Positions 5,910 through 9,605 of a stretch of 9,605 nucleotides of DNA are shown in pieces. A model generated the notes under the pieces. That model made no database searches, was not told where the DNA came from, and saw nothing but the letters and a program-made list of their open reading frames with translations. Position 1 is the stretch's first letter. Every line of letters begins with the position of its first letter. The position numbers and the translations under genes were made by a program. The stretch comes from Desulfobacteraceae bacterium (GTDB taxonomy: Bacteria; Desulfobacterota; Desulfobacteria; Desulfobacterales; Desulfosalsimonadaceae): NCBI GenBank assembly GCA_011389605.1, contig JAABTZ010000077.1, forward strand, positions 1-9,605. Direction: 5' to 3'.

Positions 5910-7655
5910 ATGGTTGCCACATCCTGGCCCACTGATCGCTGGCCGGAAGGAGTTGCGTCCGACGTAGATCCAAAAGGGTATGAAAAACCGTTATTTAACG
6001 TACTTGACGAGGCTGCGCGGGATTTCCCGAACCACGTCTATACGATATTCAACGATGCTACCCGCACTTTTTCCCAGGTCAAGGACACGGCCGACCGGAT
6101 TGCCAACTTCCTTGCATCCTCGGGCATCCGAAAAGGAGACAGGGTCGCGATTTTTCTGCCCAATATCCCCCAGTATCCAGCCATATTTCACGGAATCCTC
6201 AAAGCCGGGGCAGCCTGCGTGACCTGCAATCCCCTGTATACAGCCTCAGAACTCAACTACCAGCTCAACGATTCCGGGGCAAAAATGGTTTTTTGCATGG
6301 ACCATCCGCAATTTTATCCCACAGCTGTAGAAGCGGTTAAAAACACGAGCGTGGAATCTGTTGTCTATTGCAATATCAAGTCCTATCTTCCCAAAATCAA
6401 AGGCATTCTGGGATCACTGCTGAAAAAAATTCCCCAGGCCGACAGCCATGATCCTTCGCATCACTCCTTTGACGACATAGTGGCCGCAGCAAAGCCTGAA
6501 CCCCCCAAGATCAGCATCGACCCGGTCGAAGACCTGGCCCTTATCATTTACACCGGCGGCACCACCGGCAAGCCAAAGGGGGCAGCCCTTTCCCATACCA
6601 ACTTCTACTATGATCTCAAGGCTCTGGAGGAATGGGGCCGGCTGGTTCACGAAAAAGGCGGAAAACCGGAAAAACTTCGCAAGGGATTTCACACCTATCT
6701 TGGCGTGCTTCCCTGGTACCACAGCTTCGGACTTACCGTGTGCATGCTTTCCGCCTGCGCAAACGGCAGCAAAATGATCTGCGTGCCCGACCCCAGGGCC
6801 GGCAATCCGCCTTTTACCGAAGTGCTGAAAGTGGTACAGAAACACAAGGCCACCATCATGCCGGCAGTGCCCACGATCTTTGTAGCCTTCACAAATCATC
6901 CCGATATTGACAAATACGACCTGACTTCCCTTATGGGCTGTTTTTCCGGCGGCGCTCCCCTGCCCCCGGAGGTATGCAAGCAGTTTGAGGCCAAAACAGG
7001 AGCCGTGATCTTTGAAGGATACGGCTTGAGCGAAACCGCACCCGTGGTCACTTCCAATCCCACAGACCGTGAAGCCAGAAAAATCGGAACAATCGGCATG
7101 CCGCTTCCCGGAACGGACGTGAAAATAGTTGACCTGGAAACCGCTCAAACAGAGCTTCCCCGGGGTGAAGACGGCGAGTTGGCAGTATTCGGCCCCCAGG
7201 TCATGCAGGGATACTGGAACCGGCCCGAGGAAAACCAGGCTGTGTTCCGTCAGATTGACGGCCGGCGCTATTTTCTCACAGGTGATATCGCCCATATAGA
7301 CGAAAACGGCTTTATCGTGATCACTGACCGCAAAAAAGACATGATCCTTGTGGGCGGATTCAATGTATATCCAAGGGACGTGGAAGACATTCTATACCAG
7401 CATCCCAAGGTCCAGCTGGTGGCGGTAGTGGGCGTGCCCGACGCCAAAAGCGGGGAGGCGGTAAAGGCATTCATCCAGCTCAAACCTGATGAAAAAGCCA
7501 CAGAAGAAGAAATCCGGGAATTTTGCAAGCAGAACATGGCCGGCTACAAGCGGCCCAAGTTCATTGACTTTAGGGATGACATCCCGGTTTCACCGGTGGG
7601 CAAAGTGCTTCGCCGGGTTCTGCGGGACGAAGAAATGGATCAGAAAACAGAGTAA
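5910..7655 (+). CDS. Long-chain fatty-acid--CoA ligase (FadD-type, AMP-binding)
   Basis: A 581-aa adenylate-forming enzyme that should activate a fatty acid with ATP and CoA through an acyl-adenylate. The large AMP-binding domain (about 28-455) contains the phosphate loop YTGGTTGKPKG (214-224, with Gly in place of the usual Ser in YTSGTTG), the LPWYHSFG substrate-pocket segment (267-274), and GYGLSETAP (370-378). The hinge and C-terminal domain (about 457-575) contain TGD (457-459), DRKKDMILVGGFNVYPRDVE (473-492) and the catalytic lysine K565 in SPVGKVLRR. All core residues are present and the length is normal for FadD-like ligases, so it should be active. Chain-length preference cannot be read from the sequence. 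It has its own promoter and a shared downstream terminator with the convergent mpl. Position downstream of a crotonase supports acyl-CoA metabolism, but an insulated promoter argues against a strict operon. Confidence 0.92.
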   Translation: MVATSWPTDRWPEGVASDVDPKGYEKPLFNVLDEAARDFPNHVYTIFNDATRTFSQVKDTADRIANFLASSGIRKGDRVAIFLPNIPQYPAIFHGILKAGAACVTCNPLYTASELNYQLNDSGAKMVFCMDHPQFYPTAVEAVKNTSVESVVYCNIKSYLPKIKGILGSLLKKIPQADSHDPSHHSFDDIVAAAKPEPPKISIDPVEDLALIIYTGGTTGKPKGAALSHTNFYYDLKALEEWGRLVHEKGGKPEKLRKGFHTYLGVLPWYHSFGLTVCMLSACANGSKMICVPDPRAGNPPFTEVLKVVQKHKATIMPAVPTIFVAFTNHPDIDKYDLTSLMGCFSGGAPLPPEVCKQFEAKTGAVIFEGYGLSETAPVVTSNPTDREARKIGTIGMPLPGTDVKIVDLETAQTELPRGEDGELAVFGPQVMQGYWNRPEENQAVFRQIDGRRYFLTGDIAHIDENGFIVITDRKKDMILVGGFNVYPRDVEDILYQHPKVQLVAVVGVPDAKSGEAVKAFIQLKPDEKATEEEIREFCKQNMAGYKRPKFIDFRDDIPVSPVGKVLRRVLRDEEMDQKTE

Positions 7656-7668
7656 AGCATTACAGTAT

Positions 7669-7717
7669 AAAAGCCGGTATTTGGCGGGTAAAACCCGCCA
7701 AATACCGGCTTTTTTTT
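7669..7717. terminator. Bidirectional terminator between convergent acyl-CoA ligase and mpl
   Basis: A perfect 17-bp stem (GCCGGTATTTGGCGGGT, 7673-7689, with its complement 7693-7709) has a 3-nt A loop. It is followed by eight Ts (7710-7717) on the plus strand and TTTT on the minus strand. It ends 5 bp from the mpl stop codon, so it serves both genes. Confidence 0.92.
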
Positions 7718-7722
7718 ACAGG

Positions 7723-9153
7723 CTATCGCACTTTTCCGCCCATGGCGGAAAGCAGCCTTTCATGAATATTGTCAAACCCGCCGTTTGACATCACCAGCAC
7801 CACATCCCCTGCCCTGGCTGCACCGGCCACAAATTTTACGATCTGGCCGGTATCTTCAAAGCAATGTGCGTCCTTGCCTTTTTTCCGCAGGTCTTCGGCC
7901 AGCTGCGTTGAAGAAAACCGCTGATCTTCAGGCACCTTGTGCAGAAGCGAAGGCTTTCGGATACAGATAAGATCAGCCCTGTCAAAAGCATCGGGGTATA
8001 CCTGCTGGAAGACCCTGCGCATGCTGGTATTGGTACGGGGTTCAAAAACGGCGATCAGCCGGCTTTCAGGATAAGCCGAGCTTATTGCGGCAACAGTTTC
8101 GCAAACCGCCGTGGGATGATGGGCAAAATCGTCAATAACAGTGACCCCTCCGGCCACACCCCTGATTTCCTGGCGCCTTTTGACCCCGGCAAAGGTTTTC
8201 AAGGCATCCGCTATATTTTCACCGGAGATTCCAAGGCTTGCGGCTGCGGCCACGGCGGATAGTGCATTTAACCGGTTATGCGCCCCGGGCGGTGCCATCT
8301 CAAAGGTACCGAAAAACTGCTGTTTTTCAAAAACTGAAAACCGGTTTAGCCCTGGCTCTGATGCTTCAGGCAAAAGGCGCCAGTGATCTTCAGGCCTGAT
8401 GCCGTAAGTCCGCACCCGGCACCGGCGGCCCGAAAGCAGCCTTTGGGCTGCGGCATCAGCCCCGTAGGCAATCAGTGTCCGATCCCGGGGGATTGCGGAA
8501 AAATAAAGGTCAAAAACCGATCTTATCTCTTCTAAATCCGTGAAAATATCGGCATGGTCAAATTCCGCCCCGGTCCAGACTGTCACATAAGGCCTGTAAT
8601 GGAGCAGCTTTGCGCCCTTGTCGAAAAAAGCCGTATCATATTCATCGCCTTCAATTACCATGTGGGGACCGCTGCCCACCCGGTAGTTGGAGCCGAAATT
8701 ACGGACAATGCCTCCGATCATAAAGGAAGGATCGCACCCGGCTGCTGCCAGCAGCCATGCCACCATGGAAGCCGTTGTTGTCTTTCCGTGGGTGCCGCAG
8801 ACCACAATGGTCTGTTTATCGCCTGCCAGAAAATGATTGACCGCCTGGGGCATGGAGCAATATGGCAGGCCCGCCTCAAGCATGCGCACGGCCTCGGGGT
8901 TGTCTTTTCTCACGGCATTGCCCACAATGACAAGATCCGGGCCGTAATCAAGATGGCCCGGATCAAAGCCCTGGCGGACAGCAATGCCGCGTTCGGCCAG
9001 AAAGGTACTCATGGGCGGATAAACATTGGCATCCGATCCTGTGACCACATAGCCCAATTCCTTTAAAGCCGCTGCAAGGGCACCCATGCCTGTTCCGCAA
9101 ACGGCAATCAGGTGCACGCAGCCTACCTTTTCAGGTATTCCGGGTGGATTCAA
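7723..9153 (-). CDS. mpl: UDP-N-acetylmuramate:L-alanyl-gamma-D-glutamyl-meso-diaminopimelate ligase (murein recycling)
   Basis: A 476-aa cytoplasmic Mur-ligase-family enzyme. It joins the recycled tripeptide L-Ala-gamma-D-Glu-mDAP to UDP-MurNAc, feeding peptidoglycan fragments back into synthesis. The N-terminal Rossmann-like domain starts HLIAVCGTGMGALA (14-27). The ATP loop is GTHGKTT (120-126). The Mpl-type IEGDEYDTAFFDK (167-179) and FDHADIF (198-204) separate it from MurC. GAHNRLNALSA (290-300), KRRQE (325-329) and DDFAHHP (341-347) complete the ligase signatures. The frame starts at TTG 9153, only 15 bp after hemL, with a weak purine-rich GAGAG upstream. An in-frame GTG at 9117 preceded by AGGTAGG is an alternative. 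The TTG is preferred because the IPEKV stretch before HLIAVCGT resembles N-termini I recall for related Mpl proteins. A recycling ligase implies a Gram-negative mDAP cell wall. Co-transcription with hemL is likely from the spacing. Confidence 0.93.
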   Translation of the reverse strand: MNPPGIPEKVGCVHLIAVCGTGMGALAAALKELGYVVTGSDANVYPPMSTFLAERGIAVRQGFDPGHLDYGPDLVIVGNAVRKDNPEAVRMLEAGLPYCSMPQAVNHFLAGDKQTIVVCGTHGKTTTASMVAWLLAAAGCDPSFMIGGIVRNFGSNYRVGSGPHMVIEGDEYDTAFFDKGAKLLHYRPYVTVWTGAEFDHADIFTDLEEIRSVFDLYFSAIPRDRTLIAYGADAAAQRLLSGRRCRVRTYGIRPEDHWRLLPEASEPGLNRFSVFEKQQFFGTFEMAPPGAHNRLNALSAVAAAASLGISGENIADALKTFAGVKRRQEIRGVAGGVTVIDDFAHHPTAVCETVAAISSAYPESRLIAVFEPRTNTSMRRVFQQVYPDAFDRADLICIRKPSLLHKVPEDQRFSSTQLAEDLRKKGKDAHCFEDTGQIVKFVAGAARAGDVVLVMSNGGFDNIHERLLSAMGGKVR

Positions 9154-9168
9154 AAGGTGCTCTCTTTC

Positions 9169-9605
9169 TTAAAGCTGGGCCATTACAGCCTCTGCAGCAG
9201 ACAAAGTAGCATCGATGTCTGCAATTTCATGGGCCGTGGACACAAAAACCGCCTCAAACTGGGACGGGGCAAGATAAATGCCTTTTTCCAGCATGCTACG
9301 GTAATACCGTGCAAACCGGTTGGTGTCCGAAGCTTTGGCTTCCTCGAAATTGCGAACCGGTCCGGGGGTAAAAAACATACCCAGCATGGAGCCCACCCGG
9401 TTTAAGGTCACCTCAATGCCCAGTCTGCCGGCAGTCCGGCCCATGCCTTCGGCCAGCCGGGATGAGCTTTCTTCCAGGCTTTCATATATTCCCGGTTTCT
9501 GAAGCTGTTTTAACGTTGCAATTCCTGCAGCCATTGCCAGAGGATTGCCAGACAGTGTGCCTGCCTGGTAGACCGGGCCCTGGGGGGCCATCTGTTCCAT
9601 GATTT
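9169..9605 (-). CDS. hemL: Glutamate-1-semialdehyde 2,1-aminomutase, C-terminal part (partial)
   Basis: The open frame enters from the window edge and encodes the last 144 residues, about one third of the roughly 430-aa enzyme. It begins IMEQMAPQGPVYQAGTLSGNPLAMAAG, the well-known HemL block just after the PLP-lysine region. GSMLGMFFTPGPV and a GIYLAPSQFEAVFVSTAHE segment, the conserved HemL C-terminus, follow. The enzyme converts glutamate-1-semialdehyde to 5-aminolevulinate in the C5 tetrapyrrole pathway, using PLP in the cytosol. The PLP-binding lysine lies outside the window. The TAA stop is 15 bp before the mpl start on the same strand, so the two genes are probably one transcript. Confidence 0.95.
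   Translation of the reverse strand, partial: IMEQMAPQGPVYQAGTLSGNPLAMAAGIATLKQLQKPGIYESLEESSSRLAEGMGRTAGRLGIEVTLNRVGSMLGMFFTPGPVRNFEEAKASDTNRFARYYRSMLEKGIYLAPSQFEAVFVSTAHEIADIDATLSAAEAVMAQL

Noticed and set aside
5744..5935. 63-aa plus-strand open frame before the acyl-CoA ligase
   Set aside because: It runs through the ligase promoter and leader and into its coding region out of frame; no ribosome site and unlikely composition.
6414..7295. 293-aa minus-strand open frame
   Set aside because: Antisense shadow of the acyl-CoA ligase; its composition (Gly/His/Cys-rich, no motif) is typical of a shadow frame.
8554..9066. 170-aa plus-strand open frame
   Set aside because: Antisense to mpl, which has all family motifs in the other strand.
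1..9605. Mobile element, CRISPR array, tRNA or rRNA
   Set aside because: No transposase or integrase frame, no spaced direct repeats and no recognisable structural RNA sequence was seen on either strand.

Overview
The window is an ordinary bacterial chromosomal segment with dense genes on both strands, short intergenic gaps and moderate GC content. Gene content points to a Gram-negative, probably a Desulfobacterota (former Deltaproteobacteria) sulfate-reducer type. The evidence is a NtrC-family two-component pair, a FadD-type acyl-CoA ligase, a crotonase with a small Cys-rich partner, a Mpl murein-recycling ligase (Gram-negative) and a HemL of the C5 haem pathway. The taxonomic assignment is inference, not a database result.

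Layout. (1) 1-701, minus: N-terminal part of a MalT/LuxR-type STAND ATPase transcriptional regulator, cut by the window edge. (2) 836-3731, minus: a membrane sensor histidine kinase and a sigma-54-dependent response regulator whose ORFs overlap by 8 bp. (3) 3732-3989: a divergent control region. It holds a sigma-70-type promoter for the kinase operon, a set of TGTCA/TGACA dyads overlapping that promoter, and a near-consensus -24/-12 (sigma-54) promoter facing the other way. (4) 3990-4406, plus: a small exported helical DUF4168 protein, closed by a strong hairpin terminator. (5) 4655-5715, plus: a crotonase-fold enzyme translationally coupled to a 96-aa CGGC-motif protein. (6) 5910-7655, plus: a long-chain acyl-CoA ligase with its own extended -10 promoter. 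(7) 7723-9605, minus: hemL (partial) followed by mpl as a tight operon, convergent with the ligase across a shared hairpin terminator.

How it may work together. The most interesting unit is 836-4406. A membrane kinase and sigma-54 activator are transcribed divergently from a small exported protein that carries a sigma-54 promoter, with candidate activator sites about 140 bp upstream of the predicted start point. This has the same logic as the enterobacterial ZraP-ZraSR envelope-stress system, but with a DUF4168 protein in the place of ZraP. The same dyads lie on the kinase promoter, so the regulator may control its own operon too. The acyl-CoA ligase and crotonase suggest fatty-acid or other acyl-CoA metabolism. 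hemL-mpl are housekeeping genes. No RNA gene, CRISPR array, insertion sequence or phage gene was seen.
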